From Micromonospora musae (lineage in GTDB: Bacteria; Actinomycetota; Actinomycetes; Mycobacteriales; Micromonosporaceae), in NCBI RefSeq assembly GCF_003626635.1, contig NZ_RAZT01000008.1, positions 342,579 to 406,578 of the forward strand: DNA of 64,000 nucleotides, written 5' to 3'. This document shows, piece after piece, positions 9,199-19,400 of this stretch. The notes below the pieces were generated by a model that was not told where the DNA came from, ran no database searches, and saw only the letters and a program-made list of their open reading frames with translations. The position numbers and the translations under genes were made by a program. Positions within the stretch are counted from its first letter, which is position 1. Each line of letters opens with the position of its first letter.

Positions 9199-10182
9199 GT
9201 GTCGTACCCCGAGATCCGGCCCCGCCGCCTCCGCCGCACCGCCGCGATGCGGCGGCTGGTCGCCGAGACCCGCGTCGACCCGGCCGAGCTGGTCCTGCCG
9301 ATGTTCGTGAAGGAGGGGCTGACCGCCCCCCGCGAGATCAGCTCGCTTCCGGGAGTGCTCCAGCACTCCCGGGACTCGCTGCGGAAGGCCGCGGTCGAGG
9401 CGGTTCAGGCCGGGGTCGGCGGGATCATGCTCTTCGGGGTGCCGGAGCAGCGCGACCCGTCCGGCTCCGGTGGTCTCGACCCGAACGGCATCCTCAACGT
9501 GGCGATCCGGGACGTGATCGCCGAGGTCGGCGACGCCACCGTGGTGATGGGCGACCTCTGCCTGGACGAGTTCACCTCGCACGGGCACTGCGGCCTGCTC
9601 GGCCCCGACGGCGAGGTGGACAACGACGCCACGCTGGCGGCGTACGCCGAGATGGCGCTCGCCCAGGCGGACGCCGGGGTCCATGTGGTGGGGCCGTCCG
9701 GGATGATGGACGGCCAGGTCGGGGTGATCCGGCGGGCGCTCGACGCCGCCGGTCACCAGGAGGTGACGGTGCTGGCGTACGCCGCCAAGTACGCGTCGGC
9801 CTTCTACGGCCCGTTCCGCGAGGCCGTCGAGTCGGCGCTGGAGGGCGACCGCCGTACCTACCAGCAGGATCCGGCGAACCTCCGGGAGTCGCTGCGCGAG
9901 GTGGCGCTCGACGTCGCGGAGGGCGCCGACATGGTGATGGTGAAGCCGGCGCTGCCGTACCTCGACGTCGTCTCGGCGGTACGCGCGGCGGTCGACGTGC
10001 CGGTCGCCGCCTACCAGGTCTCCGGCGAGTACGCGATGGTCGAAGCGGCCGCCGCGAACGGCTGGATCAACCGGGAGGGCGTGATGCTGGAGACGCTCAC
10101 GTCGATCCGTCGGGCCGGCGCCCAGATCATCCTCACCTACTGGGCCGTCGAGGCCGCCCGGCTGCTCCGCGAACGTTACTGA
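9199..10182 (+). CDS. hemB: Delta-aminolevulinic acid dehydratase (porphobilinogen synthase)
   Basis: Condenses two 5-aminolevulinate molecules to porphobilinogen. The two Schiff-base lysines are seen in LAYAAKYAS (Lys197) and MVMVKPALPYLD (Lys249). The metal-site region is CLDEFTSHGHCGLL (Cys121, Cys131), consistent with a zinc-type or partly zinc-type enzyme. I chose GTG 9199 because CAGGAG at 9187-9192 sits six bases upstream; the in-frame TTG at 9193 is too close to it. It follows hemD after 16 bases and closes the operon. The order C-D-B here is not the pathway order. Confidence 0.95.
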   Translation: MSYPEIRPRRLRRTAAMRRLVAETRVDPAELVLPMFVKEGLTAPREISSLPGVLQHSRDSLRKAAVEAVQAGVGGIMLFGVPEQRDPSGSGGLDPNGILNVAIRDVIAEVGDATVVMGDLCLDEFTSHGHCGLLGPDGEVDNDATLAAYAEMALAQADAGVHVVGPSGMMDGQVGVIRRALDAAGHQEVTVLAYAAKYASAFYGPFREAVESALEGDRRTYQQDPANLRESLREVALDVAEGADMVMVKPALPYLDVVSAVRAAVDVPVAAYQVSGEYAMVEAAAANGWINREGVMLETLTSIRRAGAQIILTYWAVEAARLLRERY

Positions 10183-10321
10183 CGCGCGGGCGCTTGCGTC
10201 GCTTTCCGGCCGGCGCGTGGCTCCAGCGCCACCTGCCGAGCCGGGACGCGCCGGGCCCAGGCGTGTCCCTGGACATAACGGAGCGTAATGCCCTGCCCTC
10301 CGCCCCGTACCTTCAGCGGAT

Positions 10322-10392
10322 CCTTTGCTCTGCACCCCTATATGCACCAGTTGCTCTGCGTGAGTGGCGCGTATAGGGGTGCAGAGCAAAGG
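10322..10392. repeat. Long perfect palindrome (21-bp arms, 29-base spacer)
   Basis: Arms 10322-10342 and 10372-10392 are perfect reverse complements over 21 bases (left arm begins CCTTTGCTCTGCACCCC). The spacer contains a degenerate echo of the arm (TTGCTCTGCG at 10351-10360), so the whole unit looks nested. It lies 140 bases after the hemB stop and could act as a terminator, but no T-tract follows it. The design, a long perfect arm in an intergenic region, resembles a REP/MITE-like element. Confidence 0.8.
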
Positions 10393-10693
10393 CGGCGAAG
10401 TGGTGTACCTCCGGGTCCCCGGCCTCGGCGAGAAAGCCCTGGTCAAGGCGGCGAATCCTCAGGTTTGGGAGTTGGGCGCGACTCGCCGGCCCACCCGGGA
10501 TGTAACTGTCGGTGATATTCGCCCCGCCCGCTTGTTCGCTACACAGCGTTAGCGTGCCGTGTCGAGCCGCTACCGGGGACGGGCCCGGAGAGGAGACAGC
10601 ACCAGTGCGGGGAGTTGTCCACAGGACCCGGCGTTGTCCACAGGCGTCGCTGGCGGGATTGCGGGATACGGCGCCGACCGGGACGGTTGGGGG
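10393..10693. other. Intergenic region before the XRE gene
   Basis: About 300 bases between the palindrome and the next ATG. The frame of the downstream gene is open back to 10559 but has no family similarity there, so I treat it as leader. GTTGTCCACAGG repeats twice (near 10615 and 10634), a short direct repeat of unknown role. No RNA gene was recognised. Confidence 0.5.
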
Positions 10694-11200
10694 ATGAGCG
10701 ATGCCGCGACGGAACCCACGGGGGAGACGGGCGACGCCGCCGCGCCCTGGCCGGTGGTCGGCATCGTGCGGGCGGCCCGCCGTCGCGCCGACCTGAGCCA
10801 GCGCGAGCTGGCGCGCCGGGCGGGCGTGCACCACGCGACCGTGGGGCGGATCGAGGCCGAACGGCTCGTGCCGAGCATCGAACTGCTCTGCCGCATCATC
10901 GACGTCGCGGGTCACCGGCTCGTCGTCGTCAACGAGTCCGGCCGGGTGCTGAGGCCGATGCGGGACTGGGCGGACACCCGCGACGGGGCGGAACGGCGCT
11001 ACCCCTCGCACCTGGACGCGATCCTCGACCCGGAGCCGGGGGAGTGGTGGGCGGACATCTACGGGCTGGCGCGACCGCCCGAGACGTTCTACCGCGACCG
11101 GGACGTCCGGGACGCCATGCGGCGGCGGAGCCAGTGGGAGGTGCGGGTGGCGAAGTACCGCAACGTTCCACCACCGCCACGCCTCATCAGGTACGGGTGA
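10694..11200 (+). CDS. XRE-family helix-turn-helix regulator
   Basis: A 168-residue protein. Residues about 20-75 form a Cro/CI-type helix-turn-helix (LSQRELARRAGVHHATVGRIE, then VPSIELLCRIIDVAGHRLVV). The C-terminal half contains no domain I recognise and is rich in Trp, Arg and Pro. I chose ATG 10694 because the HTH starts soon after it and the upstream frame is leader-like. It converges with the GNAT gene. Its targets are unknown; no adjacent toxin-like gene was seen. Confidence 0.75.
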   Translation: MSDAATEPTGETGDAAAPWPVVGIVRAARRRADLSQRELARRAGVHHATVGRIEAERLVPSIELLCRIIDVAGHRLVVVNESGRVLRPMRDWADTRDGAERRYPSHLDAILDPEPGEWWADIYGLARPPETFYRDRDVRDAMRRRSQWEVRVAKYRNVPPPPRLIRYG

Positions 11201-11216
11201 AGGCAGCCCCGTCGGC

Positions 11217-12233
11217 TCAGCGCGACGCGTCGAGGCGGTGCACCAGCTCGCCCACGTCGACGCTGTATTCGCACCAGTCCCGGTCGGGCCGGTAGCCCAG
11301 CTCGGCGTTGACCTTCAACATCGCCTCGTTGGCCTGGGCGTTCCAGGTCTGCACCTCGGTCAGCTCCGGCGCGGCCGAACGCAGCTCCAAGAGCATCCGC
11401 GCCTTGATCGCCCGGTCGATCCCGTAGCCCCGGTGATCCTGCGCGACGATGGTGTCGTACTGGTCGGCGCGGGTCGGATGCTGCGCCGGCACCACCACCT
11501 CTGTGAGGCCGGCCACCTCGCCGGTCTGCTCGTGCAGGGCCAGCACGATGTACGGCCGCATGCCCCGCCGGTGCAGGCAGTCCAGGCTGTCGCGGAGCCG
11601 CTGCGCATCGTACGAGCTGGGACGCAACTCCCCGTCCTCGATGTCGCGCACCTCGGCCTTCGCCCGCGCGTACGCCTCGATCAGCTCGTCCGGCGGCCCG
11701 TCCGGATGGAACTCGAGGTGGTAACCGGCGCCCACCCCACCGGCCATCCCGGTCAGGTCCGCCCAGTCCACCGTGGAGAGGTCAAGCACGCTGCGGGTCT
11801 CGACGTACTCCCGGACGAAGCCGAGGGACTCGTAGAAGCCGACGGCGGGGGTGTCACCGACCACCTCGACACCGATCGAGGAGAAGCCCTCCTGGTAGAC
11901 CCGGTGTCCGGCGACGCGGACCAGTTCCCGGCCGAGGCCGGTGCGCCGCACGGACGGGTGCACCAGCACCTCCAGCACCCCGATGTCGCCGAGCAGCAGC
12001 ACGTGCACCTGGCCCAGGATGTCGCCGGGCGACCCGTCGCCCCTCGGCTCCGCGTGCGCGACCCAGGAGATCCGCCGCTGACCCGGCATCACCTCGGTGA
12101 GGTACTCCCGCAGGGAACTCCGCTGCCACGGTGGATCCTGCGGCAGGTCGGCTGCGAGGACCGCGTTCAGCGTGTCCAGCAGCGACGAGATCTCGGCAGA
12201 CGACGCGGTCCGGGCGTCCCACTCGCGCACCAT
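11217..12233 (-). CDS. Tandem-GNAT N-acetyltransferase
   Basis: A 338-residue protein with two GNAT folds. The N-terminal domain carries the acetyl-CoA pyrophosphate loop in VHPSVRRTGLGRELV and ends with the typical VGFYESLGF. The C-terminal copy has VAQDHRGYGIDRAIKARML and NEAMLKVNAELGYRP, where the Q/RxxGxG/A loop is present but less canonical. This two-domain layout resembles mycothiol synthase (MshD), but the overall sequence looks like the wider family of unassigned actinobacterial acetyltransferases. The GTG at 12236 directly precedes the ATG I chose. Cytosolic; substrate unknown. Confidence 0.8.
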   Translation of the reverse strand: MVREWDARTASSAEISSLLDTLNAVLAADLPQDPPWQRSSLREYLTEVMPGQRRISWVAHAEPRGDGSPGDILGQVHVLLLGDIGVLEVLVHPSVRRTGLGRELVRVAGHRVYQEGFSSIGVEVVGDTPAVGFYESLGFVREYVETRSVLDLSTVDWADLTGMAGGVGAGYHLEFHPDGPPDELIEAYARAKAEVRDIEDGELRPSSYDAQRLRDSLDCLHRRGMRPYIVLALHEQTGEVAGLTEVVVPAQHPTRADQYDTIVAQDHRGYGIDRAIKARMLLELRSAAPELTEVQTWNAQANEAMLKVNAELGYRPDRDWCEYSVDVGELVHRLDASR

Positions 12234-12306
12234 CACCCGTCTAGCTTGCCGCTAACGACAGCTCGGGGGAAGTGTCCAGTTCTCCAAATGTATGCAGACG
12301 ATCACT

Positions 12307-13887
12307 TCACGTACGGCTGGCCTGTCCGTACTGATTTGCGGTGTCGAAGACCTTCTGTACGTACGGGCGCACATCGTTGTACGAAAGGATCGCGTTCCAC
12401 CAGTCGGTCGGGATGCTCAGATTGCGGCTGGCGCGGCACAGGTAGTTGCCGGCGGCGAGGGCGGCGTCGTCGATGTCGTGCGGGTCCACCACGCCGTTGT
12501 TGTCGGCGTCGACGCCCACGTCCTTCCAGGTCGTCGGGATGAACTGCATCGGCCCGATCGCATGGTCGTAGGTGGTGTCCTTGTCCAGCTGCCCCCGGTC
12601 GGTGTCGACGATGCGCATCCGGTCGCCCTGCCCGTCCAACGGCAGGCCGATGATCTCCGGCATGGCCCGCCCGTCCGGGCCGAGGCTGGCGCCGTTGGCC
12701 TTCCCGTGTGAGGACTCGACGAACCCGATGGCGGCCAGCGTGGTCCAGTTCAGCGCGCAGCTGCGGTTGGTCTGGGCGAGCACCAGCTCGGCGTAGCCGT
12801 ACGCCTCCATGGCGACCTGCGGGATCCCGACCTTCGGACCGACCTGCTTGGCCCAGTCGGCCAGCGCGTCCGCCGGGCGTCCCCCGACCGCCGGGGCGGT
12901 CGGCGCGCCGGAAGTGGCGGTGGTGGGCGGCGGGCTGCCGGGCAGGCCGGGCTGCCCGGACGGCGACATCCCGGGGATCGGGGCGTCGGCCTCGGCGGTG
13001 GCGTCGGCCGCGACCGGACGCGGCGCGCGTACCGTCGCCGGCACGATCAGCGCCCCGGCGGTGGCCGTCACCGCCACCAGCAGGAGCAGGAACAACCCCG
13101 GCAGGGTGAGCCGGCCGCTCGGCCGCCGGGACCAGGCCCGGGTCGCCCGGGCGGCGGCGGTCGCGGCCCGGCGGGGACGCAGGCGTACGGCGTGCGCGAA
13201 CGGCACCCGGTGCCGGCTGGAGCGCGCGGCGACCGGAGCCCCCACCTTCGTGGCCGCGTCGACCGTCCCGGCCGCGCCCTCCGGCTTCGGTTCGGTACCC
13301 GGCCGATCGTCGGCCGTCGCGTCGCCCGCGGCCTTCGGCCCAGAGCCGGTCTTCGGCGTGGCGTCCGGCTTCGGCTCGGCGTCGGTTGTCGCCGGGGCGC
13401 CCGCTGCCGTCAGCTCGGGCCCGGTCTTCGTCGTGGCGTCCGGCTTCGGGCCGGCGTCGGCTGTCGCCGGGGCGCCCGCGGCCGTCGGCTCGGGCTCGGT
13501 CCCCGATGTGCCGTCCGGCTTCGGGTCGGCGTCGGCCTTCGGGAGGGCGTCCGGTGCCGGTTGGGCGGTCTCCGGCGTGCCCTCCGGCTTCGGGTCGGCG
13601 TCGGCCGCCGGCTCGTCGGCCTTCGCGGCGGAGCTCGCCGGCTGGGCGGAGCTGCCCGTCGTGGGCGCGTCGGAGGCGGCCGCCGGCTGGGATTCTGCGT
13701 CGCCGGTCGGCGCGGGTTCGGCCGGAGTGTCGGATCTCAGCCAGGGACGCCGGGGGCGAGGCACCTGCCGGGGTGTCTGGTCGGGTGCCGCGCCGGACTC
13801 GGCGATCGCCCCGTCGAGCGGCGCGGCCGGTCGCAGGGGCCGAAGGGTCGAACTGTCCTCGCCGTCCACCCGTCGAGTATCACCCAT
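12307..13887 (-). CDS. Membrane-anchored lytic transglycosylase-like protein with long Pro/Ala-rich N-terminal region
   Basis: A protein of about 526 residues in three parts. Residues 1 to about 240 are low-complexity, full of repeated blocks such as ADAxPKPDxTxKTGxE (Ala/Pro/Asp/Lys), probably cytoplasmic and disordered. One membrane helix follows (LPGLFLLLLVAVTATAGALIV). The last about 200 residues are a lytic-transglycosylase (SLT/MltB-like) domain with a putative catalytic Glu in AAIGFVESSHG and the conserved AIGPMQFIPTTW. It probably cleaves peptidoglycan outside the membrane. ATG 13887 is chosen; a GTG four codons upstream is possible. It is divergent from the FmdB gene. Confidence 0.82.
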   Translation of the reverse strand: MGDTRRVDGEDSSTLRPLRPAAPLDGAIAESGAAPDQTPRQVPRPRRPWLRSDTPAEPAPTGDAESQPAAASDAPTTGSSAQPASSAAKADEPAADADPKPEGTPETAQPAPDALPKADADPKPDGTSGTEPEPTAAGAPATADAGPKPDATTKTGPELTAAGAPATTDAEPKPDATPKTGSGPKAAGDATADDRPGTEPKPEGAAGTVDAATKVGAPVAARSSRHRVPFAHAVRLRPRRAATAAARATRAWSRRPSGRLTLPGLFLLLLVAVTATAGALIVPATVRAPRPVAADATAEADAPIPGMSPSGQPGLPGSPPPTTATSGAPTAPAVGGRPADALADWAKQVGPKVGIPQVAMEAYGYAELVLAQTNRSCALNWTTLAAIGFVESSHGKANGASLGPDGRAMPEIIGLPLDGQGDRMRIVDTDRGQLDKDTTYDHAIGPMQFIPTTWKDVGVDADNNGVVDPHDIDDAALAAGNYLCRASRNLSIPTDWWNAILSYNDVRPYVQKVFDTANQYGQASRT

Positions 13888-13925
13888 CCCTCGCGACACG
13901 TCAGGCCCCCACGTACGCTGAATGC

Positions 13926-14141
13926 ATGCCACGGTACGACTTCCGCTGCCGCGCGTGCGGCGCGACCTTCGAGGTCAACCGCCCGATGGTGCAGGCCAGC
14001 GAGCCGGCCGCGTGCCCCCAGGGCCATCTGGACACTGTGAAGCTGCTCTCCACCGTCGCGGTCACCGGCCGTGGCGGCGCCTCCGGTGGCGCCCCGGCGC
14101 CCGCCGGTGGCGGCTGCTGCGGTGGCGCCTGCGGTTGCTGA
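13926..14141 (+). CDS. FmdB-family zinc-ribbon protein
   Basis: A 71-residue protein beginning MPRYDFRCRACGATFEV, the hallmark of the FmdB/CxxC putative regulatory family. CxxC at residues 8-11 and a later Cys/His pair (CPQGH) could bind zinc. The tail is Gly/Ala-rich and ends with a cluster of cysteines (GGGCCGGACGC). The function of the family is not established. The start lies 38 bases from the start of the divergent transglycosylase gene, so the two share a promoter region. Confidence 0.85.
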   Translation: MPRYDFRCRACGATFEVNRPMVQASEPAACPQGHLDTVKLLSTVAVTGRGGASGGAPAPAGGGCCGGACGC

Positions 14142-14158
14142 GCGAGCACGACCCGCTC

Positions 14159-15154
14159 CTACGGCTGCTGTTCCTGCTGCTCCCGGCGGGCGGCCTGCAC
14201 CCCGGCCTGGAACCGGGTACGGGCGCCGAGTGAGGCCATCAGCGCCGCGATGTGTCGCTGTGCGGTGCGGTAGCCGACGCCGAGCTGGCGCGCGATCGCC
14301 TCGTCGGTGAGGCCTGAGAGCAGAAGCGCGACGAGCCTTCGGTGCTCGACCGTGCGTCGGGGGCTCGGCGGTGCGGCCGGAGACGGCCGCAGGGGCAGGG
14401 CGGAGCGCCACAGCCCCTCGAAGAGGTGCACCAGGGCGTCGAGGAGCGCACAGGGCCGCAGCAGCACGGCGCTCTCCCGCTCGTCGAGCGGGCGGCGGAT
14501 GAGCAGGCCGTACCGGCCGTCGGCCAGGTAGAGCTTGACCGGCAGGGTCGGCAACACCCGGGCCTGCTGGCCGGCGGTGATGAGTTGTTCGAGCCCGCGC
14601 AGGGCGCCCGGCTGCTCGAGCGACGAGCGCTCGTAGATGGTGCGGGAGCGTACCCCCCGGCGGAGCAGCTCGACCCCGCCGCTCGTCGTGCCGGACCCGT
14701 CGAGGTACGGGGGCTTGTCCAGGCAGAGGATCTCCGTTTCGGCGGTACGCCGGAGGCGGACGAGGCGCTCCAGCACCGCCTCGCGCCCGCTCACCACTTC
14801 GAGCACGGCGGTCGAGTCGGTCAGGTCGGAGTGCGCGCGGTGGACCGCGGCCAGCCCGTGCAGGTGCTTGCGGGCGGCCCGCAACCGCGCCTCGTACGCC
14901 CGGATCGGCGCGTCGAGGGCGACCTCGGGGTCGACGGCGGTGTAGGTCGGCGGATCGCTCTCCGTGGCCCGGACGAGCCCGGCGGCGGTGAGTGCCTCGA
15001 GCGCGTCGCGCAGCGGCTCGCGGCGGATCCAGGACCGGTCGAGCTCGGCCGCCGTGGCGCCGGGCTCCGCGACGACCAGCTCGTACGCCGCCGACTCGAC
15101 AGCGTTCAGGCCGGCCGCGGCGAGGTCGCCCTCCGGAAGCGCCGGCACCGTCAC
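14159..15154 (-). CDS. TrmB/LuxR-like transcriptional regulator (paralog 1)
   Basis: A regulator of about 330 residues. The N-terminal part is a winged-helix-like domain (GLNAVESAAYELVV, then LRDALEALTAAGLV). The middle part resembles the TrmB/PLD-like sensor region (TEILCLDKPPYLDG, GVRSRTIYERSSLEQPG). The C-terminus is a LuxR-type helix-turn-helix (LLSGLTDEAIARQLGVGYRTAQRHIAALMASLG, residues about 275-310). The GTG at 15154 overlaps the stop of the upstream paralog as GTGA, so I prefer it to the ATG at 15181. The same three-part plan is present in the upstream gene, so the pair arose by duplication. Confidence 0.78.
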   Translation of the reverse strand: MTVPALPEGDLAAAGLNAVESAAYELVVAEPGATAAELDRSWIRREPLRDALEALTAAGLVRATESDPPTYTAVDPEVALDAPIRAYEARLRAARKHLHGLAAVHRAHSDLTDSTAVLEVVSGREAVLERLVRLRRTAETEILCLDKPPYLDGSGTTSGGVELLRRGVRSRTIYERSSLEQPGALRGLEQLITAGQQARVLPTLPVKLYLADGRYGLLIRRPLDERESAVLLRPCALLDALVHLFEGLWRSALPLRPSPAAPPSPRRTVEHRRLVALLLSGLTDEAIARQLGVGYRTAQRHIAALMASLGARTRFQAGVQAARREQQEQQP

Positions 15155-16182
15155 GTCAGGTCGACCGAGGTGGTGATCCATTCGCGACGGATCGCCTGGT
15201 AGCCGGCCTGGAACCGGCTGGCCGCCCCGAGCCGCCGCAGCATCGCGCTGATCCGGCGGCGCACGGTGCGTTCGGTGCAGCCCTGCGCGGCGGCGATCGC
15301 GGCGTCGGTCAGCCCGGCGGCGAGCAGCGGAAGCAGCTCCCCCTCGGCCGGCGACGGCGCGTCCCCGACCTCCACGAGCTGGGGGTGACCGTCGCGTACC
15401 CGCAGCGGGACGCCCTGGTCCCAGGCCAGCTCGAAGAGCGCGCCGAGCACCTCGGTGAGCGCCGGGTCACGGACGAGCATGGCCGACTCGACGTTCCCGG
15501 TCCGGACCGGGAGCAGCGCCAGCGGATGGTCACTGAGCACCAGTTTGGTCGGCACGGTGGAGACGCGGATCTCCTCGCCCACGGAGAGCCCGCGCGCGAA
15601 GTCGGCGAGCCGGTCGGGGTCGTCGAGGCCCCGCCGGTCGTAGATCACGCGGTAGCGGATGCCCTGGCGGAGCAGCCCCGGCTCGACGGGGTCGGTCAGC
15701 GGTGGGCCGTCCACGTAGGGCGGTGCGTCGAAGACGCACACCTCGTGCCGGGCGCTGAGCTGGACGTCGGCGAACGCCTGCTTGATCGCCTGCTTGCCGT
15801 GCAGGAGTTCGGCGAGGTTCCCCGCGTCCTGCGGGCGCCGGCCGGCGCGGAACACGGCCGCCAGCCGGGCGCGGCGGGCCCGGGCGCGGGTGAGGGCGCG
15901 CTCGCCCGCGAGCGCCAGCGGGTCGGCCAGCTCGTCCGGCGCGACCGCCTGGAACCGCGCCGGGGCGCCGGGCAGTCGCAGCGCCAGCCCCAGCTCCTCG
16001 AGCCGGGCGAGCAGCGACCTCGCCTGCCCTCGCCACGGCTGGTCCGCGGCGAACCGGTCGAGTGCGTCGAGGGGGACGGCGGGGCGTTCGAGCAACCACT
16101 CGTAGAGCGCCTGCTCGGCCGCCGTGACCCCCAAGATCCGCAGCACCCGTTCATCGTGCGGCAACCCCGGGTTGATGTCCAT
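15151..16182 (-). CDS. TrmB/LuxR-like transcriptional regulator (paralog 2)
   Basis: A 343-residue paralog of the next gene, with matching landmarks: an N-terminal winged helix (GVTAAEQALYEWLL), a middle TrmB-like block (HEVCVFDAPPYVDGPP, GIRYRVIYDRRGLDDP) and a C-terminal HTH (LAAGLTDAAIAAAQGCTERTVRRRISAMLRRLGAASRFQAG). ATG 16182 (MDINPGLPHDE) is chosen because the codons upstream do not look conserved. It is divergent from the secreted subtilisin gene, with about 300 bases between the starts, which makes that protease a possible target. This is inference from position only. Confidence 0.78.
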   Translation of the reverse strand: MDINPGLPHDERVLRILGVTAAEQALYEWLLERPAVPLDALDRFAADQPWRGQARSLLARLEELGLALRLPGAPARFQAVAPDELADPLALAGERALTRARARRARLAAVFRAGRRPQDAGNLAELLHGKQAIKQAFADVQLSARHEVCVFDAPPYVDGPPLTDPVEPGLLRQGIRYRVIYDRRGLDDPDRLADFARGLSVGEEIRVSTVPTKLVLSDHPLALLPVRTGNVESAMLVRDPALTEVLGALFELAWDQGVPLRVRDGHPQLVEVGDAPSPAEGELLPLLAAGLTDAAIAAAQGCTERTVRRRISAMLRRLGAASRFQAGYQAIRREWITTSVDLT

Positions 16183-16482
16183 CCTGTTCCCGCCGGTGGC
16201 GTGAACCGGACGGCGCAACGACCTTCTGTCGCATCGGCAGTGGTGGCATCGTCGGCAGGCGCGCTCGCCAGGAAATCTGTGCCGGTGCCGGACGCGCTCG
16301 CGACCATGGTCGATCGGCTCAGCCGGCGGGCGCGGTCGTGAGTCGACTCACCGGAGGAGAGTGCGGAGCGTGCCACCCGAAGCAACACCCCTGAACCTCA
16401 CGAGGCGGCGCGCGTTGCCGCCCGAACCGGTGCCTCCGTGCGCCGGCCCGGTGACCGCCGGGCTGCGGCCGGGCGGTGCCCG
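16183..16482. other. Divergent promoter region between regulator pair and secreted protease
   Basis: About 300 bases separating the divergent starts. A GTG at 16438 is in frame with the protease but is followed by a poor signal-peptide start. I see no clear operator dyad and no RNA gene. Confidence 0.45.
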
Positions 16483-19400
16483 ATGAGCGCCGCGCGGGCC
16501 GCCCGGCGGGCGCGATGGTCCCAGCTCGTCGGCCTAGTCGCGGCGCTCGGCCTGGTGGCCGGCGTGATGACCGTGGCCGACGGTGCGGGCCGGCCCGCCG
16601 TGGCGGCGCCGGAGAAGATCCAGCCGGAGCTGCGGGCCAGCATGAAGACGCTGCCGGCGCAGCCCTTCTGGGTACGCCTGGACGCCCGCGCCGACCTCTC
16701 CGCGGCGTCGGCGGTGAAGGACTGGAACGAGCGCGGTACGGCGGTCGTCGACGCGCTGCGGAAGACCGCCGAGAAGAGCCAGGCGGACGTCGTCCGCCGG
16801 CTGAAGGCGGAGGGCGTGGAATACCACACCTTCTACGCCTCGAACACCGTCTACGTCGCCCAGGGAACCCTGGACCTGGCCGAGGCCCTCGCCGAGGAGA
16901 CCGAGGTCAGCGCGATCCAGGTGCACCGCACGTACGAGCTGCCGGAGCCGTTGCAGGCCCAGCAGGTCGCCGACGTCGACTCGGTGGAGTGGGGCGTGCA
17001 CGCGATCGGCGCCGACCGGGTGTGGGCGGACGGCACGCGCGGCGAGGGCATCGTCGTGGGCAGCATCGACAGTGGCGTGCAGTTCGACCACCCCGCCCTG
17101 GTGAAGTCGTACCGGGGCAACCTGGGCGAGGCGGGCTTCTCGCACGACCACAACTGGTACGACCCGGCCCAGGTCTGCGGGTCGCCGTCGCTCGCGCCGT
17201 GCGACAACAACGACCACGGCACGCACACGATGGGCACGATGGTCGGCGACGGCGGGCCCGGCAACCACATCGGGGTCGCGCCCGGCGCCCGGTGGATCGC
17301 GGCGAAGGGCTGCGAGGAGCGGAGCTGCTCCGACTTCGCGCTGCTCGCCTCGGCGGAGTGGATGCTGGCGCCGACGGACCTGACCGGCCAGAACCCGCGG
17401 GCGGACCTGCGGCCGCACATCGTGAACAACTCGTGGGGCACCGACAACGGCGCCGCGAGCGACCCGTGGTTCGCCGACGTCGTCGCCGACTGGCGGGCCG
17501 CCGGCATCTTCCCGATGTTCTCCAACGGCAACGCGGGCGAGAACGGCTGCGACACCTCGGGCACCCCCGGGGACTACGCGTCCACGTACAGCGCCGGCGC
17601 GTTCGACGTCAACGGCAAGATCGGCTACTTCTCCAGCCGGGGACCGGGCGCGAACGGCATCACCAAGCCGAACATCGCCGCCCCCGGGGTCGACGTCCGC
17701 TCCAGCGTTCCGGGCGGCGGCTACGGCGTGCTCAGCGGCACGTCGATGGCGAGCCCGCACGTGGCCGGCGCGATCGCCCTGCTCTGGTCGGCCGCGCCGA
17801 ACCTCATCGGTGACATCGACGAGACCACGACCGTGTTCGACCAGGTCGCCGTCGACGTCAACGACACCACCTGCGGCGGCACACCGAGCAACAACAACGT
17901 CTGGGGCCAGGGCAAGCTGGACGCGTACGCCGCGATCGCGGAGGCCCCGCGCGGCGAGACGGGCCGGTTGACCGGCACGGTCACCGACGCGGAGACCGGC
18001 GAGCCGATCAGCGGCGCCGAGGTCCGGATCAGCGGCTCGATCCACCGTACGGTCACCACCGGCGCCGACGGCGGCTACGCCGCGACGCTCTCGGCCGGCG
18101 AGTACGACGTCACCGCCGGCGCGTACGGCTACGGCGACGGCACCGCGTCGGTGACCGTCTCCGCCGACGCCACCGCCACCCGGGACGTCCGGCTCCAGCG
18201 CAGCGCCGAGGTCAAGGTCAGCGGAACGGTCACCGACGACTCAGGGCACGGCTGGCCGCTGTACGCCCGGATCAGCGCGCCCGGCCTGCCGGTCGGACCG
18301 TGGTTCACGAACCCGAGGACCGGCCGTTACGACCTGACCCTGCCGGCCGACTCGACGTACCACCTGAGCGTGACGCCGCTCTATCCGGGCTACCGGACCA
18401 GCGCGATCGACGTGCCGGTCGGCGAGGGTGCCGTGGTCCAGGACGTCCGGGCGGAGATCGACGAGACGGCGTGTCTGGCACCCGGCTACGCGTACCCACT
18501 GCGGGCGGAGTTCGAGGGCTGGACCGACCCGGCGAAGCGGGCGGGCTGGACGGTCGAGAACAACCTCGGCTCCGGGCCCGCCTGGCAGTTCGACACCCCC
18601 GGTGGTCTGGACAACGTCACCGGCGGCACCGCTGGCTTCGCCTCCGCCAACTCCTGGCACAACGACCTCGCGGCGGAGGACACCTACCTCGTCTCGCCGG
18701 TGGTCGACCTCTCGGAGCAGAGCGCGCCGCAACTCGCGTTCAAGACGCTCTACCTGGGTGAGGCCGGGACCGCGCGGGTGGGCATCGAGCTGAGCGTCGA
18801 CGGCGGCTCGACCTGGACCAGCGTCTGGGAGAAGGGCATCGAGAACGCCGCTGGGCTGTTGAGCGTCCCGCTGCCGCAGGCCGCCGGCCAGGCACGGACC
18901 CGGCTGCGGTTCCACTACGCCGGTAGCGGCATCGCCCTCTGGCAGGTGGACGACGTCAGCGTCGGCACCTGCGTCCCGACCTCCGGCGGCCTAGTCACCG
19001 GGGTGGTGCGCGACGACAACACCGGTGCCCCGGTGAACGGTGCGAAGCTGGTCGACAAGGCGAGCCGGAGCGAACTCGCGGCCAGCGCCGCGACGCCGCT
19101 CGACCCGAACCTGCCGGACGGCTTCTACTGGCTCTTCGCCTCGCAGCCGAAGCCGACCTTCACGGTCAGCTACCCCCGGTACGCCACCGGCGAGGCGCGC
19201 GTCGCCGTGTCGCCGGATCGGGTCACCACGAAGGACTGGCGCCTGCGCGCCGGACACCTGAAGGTCGGTGGGACGAAGCTCGACGTCACCACGCGGCTCG
19301 GGAAGTCGGCCACCCGTACCCTCACCCTCACCAACGACGGCACCACTCCGGTGCACGTCAAGCTGGGCGAGCAGGTCGTCACCCCCACCGGCCCGGCCGG

